Part shown: positions 46,685 to 56,143 of the stretch, in pieces
Numbering within the stretch: position 1 is the stretch's first letter
How the letters are laid out: each line of letters begins with the position of its first letter
NCBI RefSeq assembly: GCF_011378905.1
Contig: NZ_WTPY01000002.1
Location: 248,001-312,000, forward strand
DNA length: 64,000 nucleotides
Source: Paraglaciecola sp. 20A4
Lineage (GTDB): Bacteria; Pseudomonadota; Gammaproteobacteria; Enterobacterales; Alteromonadaceae
Direction of reading: 5' to 3'
Program-made: the position numbers and the translations under genes
Notes under the pieces: generated by a model
What the model saw: only the letters and a program-made list of their open reading frames with translations
The model's database searches: none
What the model was told of the DNA's origin: nothing

Positions 46685-46722
46685 GTCTTATTGTGACAAT
46701 CTATAATTTATATTTTTCTTGT

Positions 46723-47805
46723 TTAGCCTTTCGCTAACACTTCAAGCATATGCAAAAAACCGACGACAGAAGTTAACGGCGCAGACTCCTGCATGGTGTG
46801 GTAACCAGATGATGGCACTTGCAACGTTGTACCGTCTACCAAGCCATTCGATGCTGAAATAATCCGTCCCAACTCAGTTGCACCCAAAGAATAAGGCGCT
46901 TCGCCGTTGGCTATCAGTTTGGCGTTTTGCGCCTCTACATAGGTATCTTTAAATTGATAACTTAAGCCAAGGCGCTGACATTCCAACACTAAACGCTCAG
47001 TCAAGCGTGGATTAAATACCGCATTGGCGTCTTTATGACGCAAAATAAGATTTTGCTGCGCCGCTGTGGGTAAATCTGGATAGGGGCTGGTATCAACTAC
47101 GATTAATTGATTAGTAGAGCCTCCGAAGCGTCTGAACCATTCCAGCAAATAACGCCAACTTTTACCTGCCTCTTCTTGAGCGGTAAAAAAAGCCGTGCCT
47201 TGAAAGCCACCTTCAAACAAATGTACTAAGGCTGCAGTAGTGAGAATATTGTCGAGTTGGCCTACTAATGCTTGATCAGTAATGCTTAATTTATCAGTAA
47301 AGGCCACGGGTGTGCCTGCTACAACATGTTCTAAGCCATCGACTTCAAATATTAAGTTATTACGATTTTCACAGATATAGGCACCTTTTATTGTACCTCG
47401 TCCGCGATAGGCGCCCGACCATGGCTCATAGGCATAAACTGATTCGCCGTCAAAACGGTCGACGATTTTCCGCATTAAGCTTTCACTGACCGAGTTGCCC
47501 AACAAATCTGAACGAGCTCCTGCCACAAACGCGGCATATTGGAATTCGTTAGGGCCGGTACAAACCAGGCCATGACGGTCAATGTGAGCCGAGAACATCA
47601 TGCTGTCAGGTGCATTGCCCTGAGCTACCAGCAAGCCTTCATACCAAGTTACATTGGCGCCACGTTCTTCTAGCTCTCGTTGTAATACGCGAAAGAATGA
47701 ATGCTCTGCACCCACCACACTGGGGCTGCGCATAAGGCTGCTGAGCAGTTCGATAAAGCTTGAGGGTAATCCAGTCTCGGCGGAGGGATAGGGCATAGTG
47801 TACAA
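46723..47805 (-). CDS. M42-like metallopeptidase
   Basis: A 360-residue cytosolic enzyme with the di-zinc aminopeptidase scaffold. Expected ligands appear in order: FSAHIDRHG (His and Asp), QLDNILTT (bridging Asp), FTAQEEAGKSW (catalytic Glu and ligand Glu), IVVDTSPYPD (Asp) and SGYHTMQES (His). The segment between, about 65-165, is the dimerisation or OB-like insert of M42 enzymes. It probably trims N-terminal residues from peptides. The call might be refined to the M42 paralogue associated with osmoprotectant dipeptide genes, but no such synthetase is nearby. It precedes no other gene on its strand closely. Confidence 0.85.
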   Translation of the reverse strand: MYTMPYPSAETGLPSSFIELLSSLMRSPSVVGAEHSFFRVLQRELEERGANVTWYEGLLVAQGNAPDSMMFSAHIDRHGLVCTGPNEFQYAAFVAGARSDLLGNSVSESLMRKIVDRFDGESVYAYEPWSGAYRGRGTIKGAYICENRNNLIFEVDGLEHVVAGTPVAFTDKLSITDQALVGQLDNILTTAALVHLFEGGFQGTAFFTAQEEAGKSWRYLLEWFRRFGGSTNQLIVVDTSPYPDLPTAAQQNLILRHKDANAVFNPRLTERLVLECQRLGLSYQFKDTYVEAQNAKLIANGEAPYSLGATELGRIISASNGLVDGTTLQVPSSGYHTMQESAPLTSVVGFLHMLEVLAKG

Positions 47806-47910
47806 CCTAAAAGTGTTCTGCCTATTATGGCAAAAAGCGGATGAAGTTTGCGTTATAGCACGTTAACTAGCGATTGTTGATCGCAATCGACCTTGAAAGT
47901 CATAATTGCG

Positions 47911-48816
47911 TTAAGACTTATCCGAGACCCAATCCATTTGAAAACCTGCACGGCGCTTTTTATCGAGTATTTCTTCAAGCAAGGGCGTAAGAATTAATTC
48001 CATGGCTAAGCCCATTTTGCCGCCGGGTACCACAAGTGTGTTGATGCGTGACATGAACGCGCCTTCGATCATCTGCAGCAAATAAGGATAGTTAACGGTC
48101 TTCATTTCGCGGCGAAAACGCACCACTACAAAGCTCTCGTCTTGGCTAGGAATTTCTCGAGCACTGAACGGATTTGATGTATCAACCGTTGGTACCCGCT
48201 GAAAATTAACGTGGGTGCGCGAAAACTGTGGTGTGATGTATTGAAAGTAATCGTCTAGGCTACGCACTATGCTACTCATGACAGCTTCACGCGAATGGCC
48301 TCGCTCTGCAGTGTCACGAACAATTTTTTGGATCCATTCTAAATTAACGATAGGTACCATGCCCACCAATAAATCAACATGGGTTGCGACATCGGCTTCT
48401 TCCGTAACCACCCCTCCATGTAAACCCTCGTAAAAGAGTACGTCTGTGTTGCTGGGTAATTCTTGCCATGGAGTGAAGGTACCTGGCATTTGATTAAACG
48501 GCACGGCCTCATCAAATGAATGCAGATAGTGTCGATGTTTGCCACTTCCCGTCTCGGCATACTCGCTAAATAGTTGTTCTAGCATTACAAAGTCATTAGC
48601 TTTGGGTCCAAAGTAACTAATATGTCGACCTTGTTCCTGGGCTTTACGAATTTCGACTTCCATCTCTGGGCGTGTAAAACGATGAAAACTATCCCCTGCG
48701 ACCACAGCGGCATTAACCGACAAGTTACGAAATATATGACGGATCGCATTTGTAGTTGAAGTGGTGCCGGCGCCGGACGAACCAGTGATAGCGATAATTG
48801 GGTGTTTTACAGACAT
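47911..48816 (-). CDS. prkB: Phosphoribulokinase-like PrkB
   Basis: From the ATG at 48816 the product has 301 residues; an upstream ATG at 48876 would add 20 residues absent from the family. The P-loop is ITGSSGAGTTSTTNA, with Thr where Lys is usual, as in E. coli PrkB. Further family segments are VVAGDSFHRFTRPEMEVEIRKAQEQGRHISYFGP, LFYEGLHGG and VNLEWIQKIVRDTAERGHS. The fold is that of class I phosphoribulokinase, yet gammaproteobacteria with PrkB usually lack RuBisCO, so the true substrate is open. The gene is single and divergent from ompR. Confidence 0.9.
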   Translation of the reverse strand: MSVKHPIIAITGSSGAGTTSTTNAIRHIFRNLSVNAAVVAGDSFHRFTRPEMEVEIRKAQEQGRHISYFGPKANDFVMLEQLFSEYAETGSGKHRHYLHSFDEAVPFNQMPGTFTPWQELPSNTDVLFYEGLHGGVVTEEADVATHVDLLVGMVPIVNLEWIQKIVRDTAERGHSREAVMSSIVRSLDDYFQYITPQFSRTHVNFQRVPTVDTSNPFSAREIPSQDESFVVVRFRREMKTVNYPYLLQMIEGAFMSRINTLVVPGGKMGLAMELILTPLLEEILDKKRRAGFQMDWVSDKS

Positions 48817-49223
48817 GTATGTTTCTTGACAGAAAAAATGACAACCATTTATAAGCAAGCGGCTAGTTTGGGTCAAGGGCTATTCGTATTTAGTTGTGGT
48901 TTATATGTAAATTTTTGTGGCAAATTTTTAGGGCGAAACCTTGCTGAGCAAGGAATACACGCGAATAAGGACATACTTTTACGCTAGATTAAGACTATTT
49001 TGTATACTTAAACAGATTAAATGACTAGTGCACAGCGCGTAAAATAGTTAAGTAATGCGTCGTGGGATGAATTGATGTGTTGTGGTGTAGGCTGATAACT
49101 GCCGTAATATATGGAAAATGGGACAAACTTTGTAACAAACCAAAGCGTACTGAAATCAGAGGATGCTTTGGTATTTCAGCACTTTACCTTATAGTGAGGC
49201 TACTGTGATAAAGAGATCCGATA
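48817..49223. other. prkB-ompR divergent spacer
   Basis: These 407 bases contain no convincing gene; the short frame 48802-48987 lies antisense to the prkB start region. The 5' part near 48950-49030 is AT-rich. The last 90 bases carry a crossing pair of dyads, listed separately, ahead of ompR. Confidence 0.5.
49139..49179 (+). promoter_or_regulatory. Two interleaved dyads in the ompR leader
   Basis: ACCAAAGC (49139-49146) pairs with GCTTTGGT (49165-49172), 8 bp perfect, and CTGAAAT (49150-49156) pairs with ATTTCAG (49173-49179), 7 bp perfect. The order is A-B-A'-B', so the two hairpins overlap and cannot both form as simple stems. They end 44 bases before the ompR start codon. If transcribed they could act as alternative leader structures; as DNA they could be paired operators. 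Confidence 0.5.
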
Positions 49224-49946
49224 ATGGGACAAGAAACCACAAAAATTTTAGTCGTAGATGATGATATGCGTTTACGTAGCCTGCTTGAGCGTTATTTAGT
49301 TGAGCAAGGTTATCAGGTACGAGCTGCCGCCAATGCTGAGCAAATGGATCGCATGTTAGAGCGCGAAAACTTCCATTTGATGGTGCTAGATTTGATGTTG
49401 CCTGGCGAGGACGGCCTATCAATTTGTCGTCGATTACGTCAAAAAGAAAACGAAATTCCTATTGTGATGTTGACCGCTAAGGGTGACGAAGTCGACCGTA
49501 TTATCGGCTTAGAAATGGGGGCGGATGATTATCTGCCTAAACCATTTAACCCACGGGAATTGTTAGCTCGGATAAAGGCAGTCTTACGCCGTAAAGTGGT
49601 TGAGGCACCAGGTGCGCCATCCCATGCGGAACAAATTGTCGAATTTGGTAAATTTAGACTTAATCTGGGAACACGGGAAATGTCCAGTGAAGGTGTGCCA
49701 ATGACGCTCACCAGCGGTGAGTTTGCCGTCTTAAAATCATTAGTTACTCATCCTCGCGAGCCATTATCTCGAGATAAATTAATGAATCTAGCGCGGGGAC
49801 GTGATTACAGTGCACTTGAGCGCAGTATTGATGTACAAGTCTCACGCTTGCGTCGCATGTTAGAAGAAGATCCCGCTAGTCCTCGTTATATTCAAACGGT
49901 ATGGGGCCTAGGTTACGTCTTTGTGCCCGATGGCGGCGGTGCGTAG
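49224..49946 (+). CDS. ompR: Response regulator OmpR
   Basis: A 240-residue regulator. The receiver has VVDDDMRLRSLLERYL, phospho-acceptor Asp 55 in LMVLDLMLPGEDGLSICRRLR and Lys in DDYLPKPFNPRELLARI. The winged helix (about 135-235) has LTSGEFAVLKSLVTHPREPLSRDKLMNLARGRDYSALERSIDVQVSRLRRMLE, very close to E. coli OmpR. It controls porin and other envelope genes in response to osmolarity and pH through EnvZ. envZ follows after 27 bases. Confidence 0.96.
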   Translation: MGQETTKILVVDDDMRLRSLLERYLVEQGYQVRAAANAEQMDRMLERENFHLMVLDLMLPGEDGLSICRRLRQKENEIPIVMLTAKGDEVDRIIGLEMGADDYLPKPFNPRELLARIKAVLRRKVVEAPGAPSHAEQIVEFGKFRLNLGTREMSSEGVPMTLTSGEFAVLKSLVTHPREPLSRDKLMNLARGRDYSALERSIDVQVSRLRRMLEEDPASPRYIQTVWGLGYVFVPDGGGA

Positions 49947-49973
49947 TTGAACGTCAACCGCAGCTAACTTAAC

Positions 49974-51272
49974 GTGAGATTCCTTCCTAAAAGTGCATTT
50001 GGACAAACGGTACTACTGATTGGTATGTTGTTACTGATCAATCAGGTGGTATCGTATCTGTCTGTTACTTATTACTTTATTCGCCCCAGTTATCAGCAGA
50101 TAAATAATCTGTTGGCTACGCAGATTAATTTGGTTTTTATCGAAGAGATAGATCATAAAGATCCAGAACTGCATAAACGCTTTTTTGATGCCACGGGTAT
50201 GCGTTTGTTAAGCAATGAAAAAGCCTTGGCTGAGGGCGTTGAACAGGCTATTTATTACCCTTATTTATCGCGTCAAATGAGCTTGAAACTGGGCGGAGAA
50301 TCAGAGGTGCGTATTACCCAAGGTAATCCTTACTTAGTGTGGGTAAAGCCGCCTCAAGATCCTAATGTATGGGTCACCATTCCGATGCTTAGTCATGGTG
50401 AATCAGATATTTCACCACTAACTATTTATTTGCTGGTAATCGGTATTTTAAGTGTCGCCGGTGGTTGGATTTTTGTCCGCAGGTTAAATAAACCTCTACA
50501 GGCATTGCAGTATGCGGCTATCGAAGTGGGTCGTGGCAACATTCCCCCGCCATTAGAAGCCCAAGGTTCAACCGAGTTAATGGCGGTGACCCAAGCATTT
50601 AATCAAATGGCCAAGGGCATTAAACAGTTAGAAGATGACCGGGCGTTACTGACGGCAGGGATATCCCACGATTTACGCACCCCCCTAACACGAATTCGCT
50701 TAGCGACTGAAATGCTGCCTGAAGCGCAAGATTGGCTAAAAGAAGGCATCGTTAACGATATTGAGGATATGAACGAAATCATCGATCAGTTTATTAACTA
50801 TGTGCGCCAAGATCAGCAAGAAAGCATGGTCAGCGTGGATGTAAATGATCTTATTCGTGATGCCGTTCAAGTGCGAAATATCGAAGAACACCATAATATA
50901 CATCTGCATTTGAAACCTATTCCTACCGCGTGCATGCGCAGAGTGGCGCTAAAACGTGTATTAGATAATCTGATTGAAAACGCGTTTCGTTATGGTAGTG
51001 AAGATATCGAAATTCGTTCGGGCTTTGATAAAGGTCGTAACTTGTTATTTTTCTCGATTCGAGATTTTGGACCGGGTATTCCAGATACTCAAATAGAAGG
51101 CTTGTTTAAACCCTTTACGCAAGGGGATAAGGCCCGGGGCAGTTTAGGTTCAGGTTTAGGACTGGCGATTATCAAGCGTATCGTCGATATGCACAGCGGC
51201 GAAGTGACATTAAAAAACCACCCTGAAGGTGGTTTGATAGCAAGCGTATATATACCTCACACCTGCCCTTAA
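49974..51272 (+). CDS. envZ: Osmosensor kinase EnvZ
   Basis: A 432-residue inner-membrane kinase translated from a start without an obvious strong ribosome binding site, suggesting coupling to ompR. Transmembrane helices lie near 10-32 and 150-170, flanking a periplasmic domain of about 115 residues. HAMP (about 170-225), H-box [17 protein letters not shown] (His near 234), N-box [15 protein letters not shown]1 FGPGIP and G2 [16 protein letters not shown] all fit EnvZ. It phosphorylates and dephosphorylates OmpR. The stop is only 24 bases from the convergent hslO stop. Confidence 0.95.
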   Translation: MRFLPKSAFGQTVLLIGMLLLINQVVSYLSVTYYFIRPSYQQINNLLATQINLVFIEEIDHKDPELHKRFFDATGMRLLSNEKALAEGVEQAIYYPYLSRQMSLKLGGESEVRITQGNPYLVWVKPPQDPNVWVTIPMLSHGESDISPLTIYLLVIGILSVAGGWIFVRRLNKPLQALQYAAIEVGRGNIPPPLEAQGSTELMAVTQAFNQMAKGIKQLEDDRALLTAGISHDLRTPLTRIRLATEMLPEAQDWLKEGIVNDIEDMNEIIDQFINYVRQDQQESMVSVDVNDLIRDAVQVRNIEEHHNIHLHLKPIPTACMRRVALKRVLDNLIENAFRYGSEDIEIRSGFDKGRNLLFFSIRDFGPGIPDTQIEGLFKPFTQGDKARGSLGSGLGLAIIKRIVDMHSGEVTLKNHPEGGLIASVYIPHTCP

Positions 51273-51296
51273 TTTATAAGAGCAGTGCCGAGGTTG

Positions 51297-52190
51297 TTAC
51301 TGGGTTTGCCCTTTATCTAATGAAAATGTACCCGCGTGAATGGCATGTACGTCAATTTCATCGAATCGGTATTCGCTATGGCAATATTGGCAATTCATTT
51401 TAATCGCGCCTTCAGTGGCGACGATATCAAGCAACTCTTCCTTTTCAACCGCGGCTAATGCATTGGCACTACGTTCACGGCTGCAACTGCACTTAAAAAT
51501 TATGTCAGATGGCGCATACACTTCTATCTCTTCTTGATGATAAAGACGATGTAAAATCTCTTCAGCGGGCAAGGTAAATAGCTCGTCATCCTTGATGGTG
51601 TCTGTCAGACTTGCTAAGTGTTCAAAGCCAGTATCGGCAGTAGATGTAGACTCACTGCTGGTGGGTAATATCTGCAAAAACATGCCGCAAGATTTGGCAT
51701 TACTATCTGTTTGTTGGGTGCGTAAAATTACTTTGGTTGCCAACTGTTCAGATTGCTGAAAATAGCTCTCGATACATTCGGCCAATGTCGGCTTGTCTAA
51801 AGCAACCATGCCTTGGTAGCGTTCACCGTCCGTTGGGGTAATGGTGATAACCAACAAACCATTTTGAAAAAGGTCGCTAAAATCCGTTGGCAATGTTTCC
51901 AATGACTCATCCCAGCGGGCTACACCTCTGAGCTGCTGATTATGGGTACCGTTTATTACCGCGTAATTAACTGGGCCGTCACTTTGCAGCTGTAATGCGA
52001 TATCTCCCTCGAACTTCAAGGTGGCTGTTAACAGTGAAGTAGCCGCCATTAATTCGCCCAGTAATTTTTGAATAACCGGAGGATAAGCGTAAGAGTCTAA
52101 AATTGATTGGTAGCTGTTCTCTAGGCGAACAAGCTCGCCGCGAACATGGACTTGGTTAAAAAGATAACGGTGAAGTTGGTCAAATGACAT
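51297..52190 (-). CDS. hslO: Redox-regulated chaperone Hsp33 (HslO)
   Basis: A 297-residue cytosolic holdase. The N-terminal core (about 1-185) has [28 protein letters not shown], as in the family. The zinc/redox switch lies in the C-terminal region: [14 protein letters not shown] (CxC, about 231-233) and [17 protein letters not shown] (CxxC, about 264-267). Oxidation of these Cys with heat unfolds the linker and activates substrate binding (established). It is transcribed after hslR with 33 bases between, the same order as in E. coli. Confidence 0.96.
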   Translation of the reverse strand: MSFDQLHRYLFNQVHVRGELVRLENSYQSILDSYAYPPVIQKLLGELMAATSLLTATLKFEGDIALQLQSDGPVNYAVINGTHNQQLRGVARWDESLETLPTDFSDLFQNGLLVITITPTDGERYQGMVALDKPTLAECIESYFQQSEQLATKVILRTQQTDSNAKSCGMFLQILPTSSESTSTADTGFEHLASLTDTIKDDELFTLPAEEILHRLYHQEEIEVYAPSDIIFKCSCSRERSANALAAVEKEELLDIVATEGAIKMNCQYCHSEYRFDEIDVHAIHAGTFSLDKGQTQ

Positions 52191-52223
52191 AGTAATTTCT
52201 CGATGGTTCAGCAGGTAGGCTGG

Positions 52224-52628
52224 TTACTGGTGTTTTAATTGAATAATTTGTCGACGTTGTTTTTTGTCGGGACGCTGATCGGGCTTCGGGCTATGAAAGG
52301 CACTTAACTTGCGCATTTCGGTATTTTTTCCACGTTGCGCAATACTTGCGGGTTTTTCTTCAAACATAAGCTGGGCAAGTACTGCAGAGCGTCTATGTTG
52401 AGCTAATTCTAACACGGTGATCTCTTTTACATCGAAACCTTGCGGAACTTTTATCTCGGCGCCGAGCTCTACCGCTCTGCTAGGTTTGCAACGTTGGCCG
52501 TTATAATTGACCTTGCCAGACATTACGGCATCTCTGGCTAATGAACGTGTTTTAAAAAAACGAGCAGCCCAAAGCCACTTGTCTAAGCGAACACTTTGTT
52601 CTGTAAGAGAATTTTTGCTGTTTTGCAT
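52224..52628 (-). CDS. hslR: Heat-shock RNA-binding protein Hsp15 (HslR)
   Basis: I choose the ATG at 52628, giving 134 residues, the Hsp15 length. The longer frame from 52727 adds 33 residues without family resemblance. An S4 RNA-binding domain occupies about 12-75 (VRLDKWLWAARFFKTRSLARDAVMSGKVNYNGQRCKPSRAVELGAEI). A basic C-terminal tail follows (PKPDQRPDKKQRRQ). It recycles free 50S subunits carrying stalled peptidyl-tRNA. It pairs with hslO downstream, so both probably answer the heat-shock sigma factor, although I cannot confirm a -35/-10 pair. Confidence 0.92.
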   Translation of the reverse strand: MQNSKNSLTEQSVRLDKWLWAARFFKTRSLARDAVMSGKVNYNGQRCKPSRAVELGAEIKVPQGFDVKEITVLELAQHRRSAVLAQLMFEEKPASIAQRGKNTEMRKLSAFHSPKPDQRPDKKQRRQIIQLKHQ

Positions 52629-53132
52629 ATAAATGACCAATATGTAATATTTTCGTAACGATTGCTTAATAGAGTTGTGACCCCAGTGCCTACTGGTTAT
52701 CATTGGGGGGGATTCAGCGTAATTCAAATAATAATAAAAAAATGATCTGGGGATGTTACGCCCACAGCTTCAAAAAAGATAACTTAACCCACGAAAATAG
52801 TACTCGTATTAGAAGCTAACGATAGCGTTAGCATCCTGTCGGCAATTTTTCCTAGGTCAATCTGTAACGGCTTTGAGTAATCGTAAAGAGGATATAAATT
52901 GATTATTCTTGCTATAAATACTCAATGGGTAAAGCGGGCACGGGTAGACATTGGGGCATGAGCACGGTAGAAGTGATAAGGATTTTGCTTAATACGTTAC
53001 TCGACGGTTCATCTTAAACCGAGTGTGGTAAATTTTAGATGCGTTTAAGGCGTGTTTCCCATGATAAAAATTAGAATAATATGCGTATAAATAACGCGAA
53101 GCCTTTGCATAATAAAGCTCAACCGCGAGAAC
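52629..53132. other. hslR-gspC divergent spacer
   Basis: No gene is seen in 504 bases. One perfect hairpin, GCTAACG-ATAG-CGTTAGC, lies at 52815-52832. The segment 53060-53130 is AT-rich and is the likely gsp promoter zone. A purine-rich GGGGGGG run (near 52706-52712) precedes hslR on the opposite strand. Confidence 0.5.
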
Positions 53133-54065
53133 ATGACTATTACAAATTATAATTTCAATCATTTTTGGCTAGTTTTGCTTAAAAATCAACAGCAGATCAA
53201 TCGTGTAGTAGTGGCGCTATTGGTGATTTTTTTATTGGCTTATTTAGCGGAATTAACCTGGCGCTTGATGCCTCAAAGCGAACTCGCAGCAATTGACACG
53301 CCGGCTGTGCGCATTGCGCCTATCACCAGTGGCTCAAATAATTCTTTGAATATGAACACATTAAAACGACTTAATTTGTTTGGTGACTTTCAAGCAGGCC
53401 CCGTAGTTGAACAAACCGTAACCGATGCTCCCGAAACAAGATTAAATTTGACCTTAACGGGTGTCGTGACCAGTTCAATAAAAGATCAGGGCGCGGCCAT
53501 TATCGAGAACAAAGGCAGTCAAGAAACGTACGGCCTAGGAGACAAAATTATCGGCACCAATGCTACCCTTCGTGAAGTTTTTCGAGACCGTGTCATTATT
53601 CGAAACGGCGTCGTGAATGAAACACTTATGTTGGATGGCATCGATTACGACGAAGCAAATAATAAACGCTCCGCAACACCAAAGCGGAAAAAGTCCAAAT
53701 CAAGCCCTTTACCAATTCAGCAAGATGTTGTCACTTTATCAGATGATGTGATTGAAGCTACGCGCATGCTTCAACAGCAACCAGCGAATTTCACAGAGTT
53801 TATTTCTGTGGCGCCCCATAGTCAAAATGGCGAGTTACAAGGTTACCGGGTGAGTCCGGGTAAAAAGCCTGATTTATTTAAAGCCGCTGGCCTGAAAAGC
53901 GGCGATGTGATTACCGATATAAATGGTTTGAATTTAACCGATCCACAACAAGCCGTTGAGGCGATGGGCGAATTGCGCCAAGCACAGTCCTTACAGATTA
54001 CCGTCAGCCGTGACAACGAATTGTTGACCTTATTTTTAGATTTACCCGATGCAGAACAGGAATAA
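53133..54065 (+). CDS. gspC: Type II secretion protein GspC
   Basis: A 310-residue inner-membrane protein. One transmembrane helix (about 23-42, VVALLVIFLLAYLAELTW) is followed by a homology-region domain (about 70-190, with LKRLNLFGDF and LNLTLTGVVTSSIKDQGAAIIENKGSQETYGLGDKI), a linker, and a C-terminal PDZ domain (about 215-305, with GYRVSPGKKPDLFKAAGLKSGDVITDINGL). It connects the inner-membrane platform to the GspD secretin and takes part in substrate selection. First gene of the gsp operon; gspD follows after 5 bases. Confidence 0.95.
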   Translation: MTITNYNFNHFWLVLLKNQQQINRVVVALLVIFLLAYLAELTWRLMPQSELAAIDTPAVRIAPITSGSNNSLNMNTLKRLNLFGDFQAGPVVEQTVTDAPETRLNLTLTGVVTSSIKDQGAAIIENKGSQETYGLGDKIIGTNATLREVFRDRVIIRNGVVNETLMLDGIDYDEANNKRSATPKRKKSKSSPLPIQQDVVTLSDDVIEATRMLQQQPANFTEFISVAPHSQNGELQGYRVSPGKKPDLFKAAGLKSGDVITDINGLNLTDPQQAVEAMGELRQAQSLQITVSRDNELLTLFLDLPDAEQE

Positions 54066-54070
54066 CGAGA

Positions 54071-56143
54071 ATGAATTTTATCCAGCGAACAAGCCGTAAT
54101 ATTTTACCCAGCTTGTGCTTTGTTATTGGGACCGCATTTTTTTCTGCGTCAACCTATGTGGCGGCCAACGAGTATTCCCCTAATTTTAAAAACACCGATA
54201 TTGGTGAGTTTATTAATATAGTGGGTAAGAACCTAAAGAAAACCATCATAGTAGACCCCAACGTACGAGGTAAAATCTCGGTTCGTAGTTACGATTTATT
54301 GGATGAAGCTCAGTACTACCAATTCTTTTTAAATGTACTGCAGGTCTATGGTTATGCTGTGGTAGAAATGCCCAGTGGAATTGTTAAAGTTGTACGCTCA
54401 AAAGACGCAAAAACGTCAAATTTACCCGTGGTTGAAGGCACACCTTTTGATGGTGATGAGATGATCACTCGGGTTATGCCGGTATACAATGTACCCGTTC
54501 GTGAACTTGCCCCAATATTACGCCAGCTCAATGATCAAGCGGGAGGAGGTAATGTAGTCAGCCATGATGCATCAAACGTAATGATGTTAACTGGACGTGC
54601 TGCAGTGGTTAACCGTTTAGTGGAAATTATCGAGCGAGTTGATAAAGCCGGTGATGAAGAAGTTGAAATCATTAAGTTGAAGTACGCATCCGCCACAGAA
54701 ATGGTGCGCATTATTGACAGTATTAATAAAACCTCAGGCAAAACAAATGCCGGTGGTAAAGACGCCCCTCGTGTGGTGGCAGATGATAGAACTAACAGCG
54801 TTATGGTCAGTGGTGATATCAAGGCGCGTAAGCGCATTATTAATTTGATTGAGCGCATGGATCAAGAGCTAGAAAGTAACGGTAATACCCGGGTTATTTT
54901 CTTGAAATACTCAAAAGCCGCAGAGTTAGTAAAAGTGCTGCAAGGCGTTAGTGCTAGTATTCAAGCTGAAGAGCAAGGTGCGGCGAAAACAACCGCAAAA
55001 ACGGATCGTGGTATCAGCATTGAGGCTCATGAAGATTCTAACGCCCTCGTTATCACTGCTCAGCCAGATATGATGCGTTCGTTGGAAGACGTTATCCGTC
55101 AGTTAGATATACGCCGTGCACAGGTGCAGGTAGAGGCGATCATTGTTGAAGTATTTGAAGGCGACGGCACCACAGTTGGTGTGCAATGGGCTAGTGAAAA
55201 ATATGGGGCTCAACAGTTCAGTAATGGCAATGTCGTCGGGATCGGCTCGTTAGCAGTCGCGGCCGCTGAGGCAGAAGATACCACCACGACTACGGTTGGT
55301 TTCGATGATGACGGAGACCCTTATTCGTACGATGAAACAACGGAAGGGGATTATACCTCTCTTGCATCTTTGCTTGGTGGCGTGAACGGTTTCCTTGTGG
55401 GTGCAGTTAAAGATGGCTGGGGAGCCGTATTACAAGCGGTCAGCACCGACACTAATTCCAATGTACTTTCGACGCCGCATTTAACCACGCTAGATAACGA
55501 AGAAGCGTATTTTATAGTTGGTCAAGAAGTGCCGATTATTACCGGTTCAACTACTGGGTCTACCAATTCAAATCCGTTCCAATCTGTTGAGCGTCAAGAA
55601 ATAGGTATCAAACTAAAAGTTACCCCTCAAATTAACGAAGGTAATGCGGTTCAATTGCTTATCGAGCAAGAGGTTTCGAGTATTAGTGGTGCTACATCAG
55701 TTGATATCTTGATTAATAAACGTGAAATTAAAACGACGGTTATCGTGGATGACGGCGGTACGATTGTGTTGGGTGGTTTGATTGATGATGATGTACAAGA
55801 GAGTGTTTCTAAGGTGCCCATTTTAGGCGATATTCCTTATATTGGTAACCTATTTAAATCAACGACAACCAGTAAATCGAAACGTAATTTGATGGTGTTT
55901 ATTCGCCCCACGATCATTCGGGACGGAATAACCATGAATGATATTAGTCGTAAAAAATACAACTACATTCGTGCTGAGCAACTTAAGCGTCAGTCTGAAG
56001 GTATTCCTTTAATGCCATTCTCAGAAAACCCAGCTTTACCCGAGTGGAATGAAGGGTTGGCTCTGCCTCCTTCATACAAAGAATATATGCAAAAGAAAGC
56101 TGAAGCAGAAAAAGCCATGGAGAAAAAGGGTGACGACGAGTAA
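54071..56143 (+). CDS. gspD: Type II secretin GspD
   Basis: A 690-residue outer-membrane secretin. Signal peptide about 1-33, then N0 (about 37-115, [21 protein letters not shown]), N1-N3 KH-like repeats (about 135-350, for example [20 protein letters not shown] and [20 protein letters not shown]) and the C-domain (about 360-640, with [10 protein letters not shown] and [18 protein letters not shown]). An Asp/Thr-rich insert (about 400-430) sits in the N3-secretin region and the C-terminal tail is Lys/Glu-rich ([14 protein letters not shown]), where the pilotin-binding S-domain normally lies. Its stop overlaps the gspE start by one base. Confidence 0.96.
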   Translation: MNFIQRTSRNILPSLCFVIGTAFFSASTYVAANEYSPNFKNTDIGEFINIVGKNLKKTIIVDPNVRGKISVRSYDLLDEAQYYQFFLNVLQVYGYAVVEMPSGIVKVVRSKDAKTSNLPVVEGTPFDGDEMITRVMPVYNVPVRELAPILRQLNDQAGGGNVVSHDASNVMMLTGRAAVVNRLVEIIERVDKAGDEEVEIIKLKYASATEMVRIIDSINKTSGKTNAGGKDAPRVVADDRTNSVMVSGDIKARKRIINLIERMDQELESNGNTRVIFLKYSKAAELVKVLQGVSASIQAEEQGAAKTTAKTDRGISIEAHEDSNALVITAQPDMMRSLEDVIRQLDIRRAQVQVEAIIVEVFEGDGTTVGVQWASEKYGAQQFSNGNVVGIGSLAVAAAEAEDTTTTTVGFDDDGDPYSYDETTEGDYTSLASLLGGVNGFLVGAVKDGWGAVLQAVSTDTNSNVLSTPHLTTLDNEEAYFIVGQEVPIITGSTTGSTNSNPFQSVERQEIGIKLKVTPQINEGNAVQLLIEQEVSSISGATSVDILINKREIKTTVIVDDGGTIVLGGLIDDDVQESVSKVPILGDIPYIGNLFKSTTTSKSKRNLMVFIRPTIIRDGITMNDISRKKYNYIRAEQLKRQSEGIPLMPFSENPALPEWNEGLALPPSYKEYMQKKAEAEKAMEKKGDDE

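Noticed and set aside
49139-49179. Classic H-type pseudoknot in the ompR leader
   Set aside because: The loop that must cross the first stem would have zero bases, so the stems are better read as alternatives.
52629-52727. N-terminal extension of HslR
   Set aside because: The added 33 residues have no S4-family similarity; the ATG at 52628 gives the normal length.
54535-54858. Minus-strand frame inside gspD
   Set aside because: Shadow frame of a well-conserved secretin.
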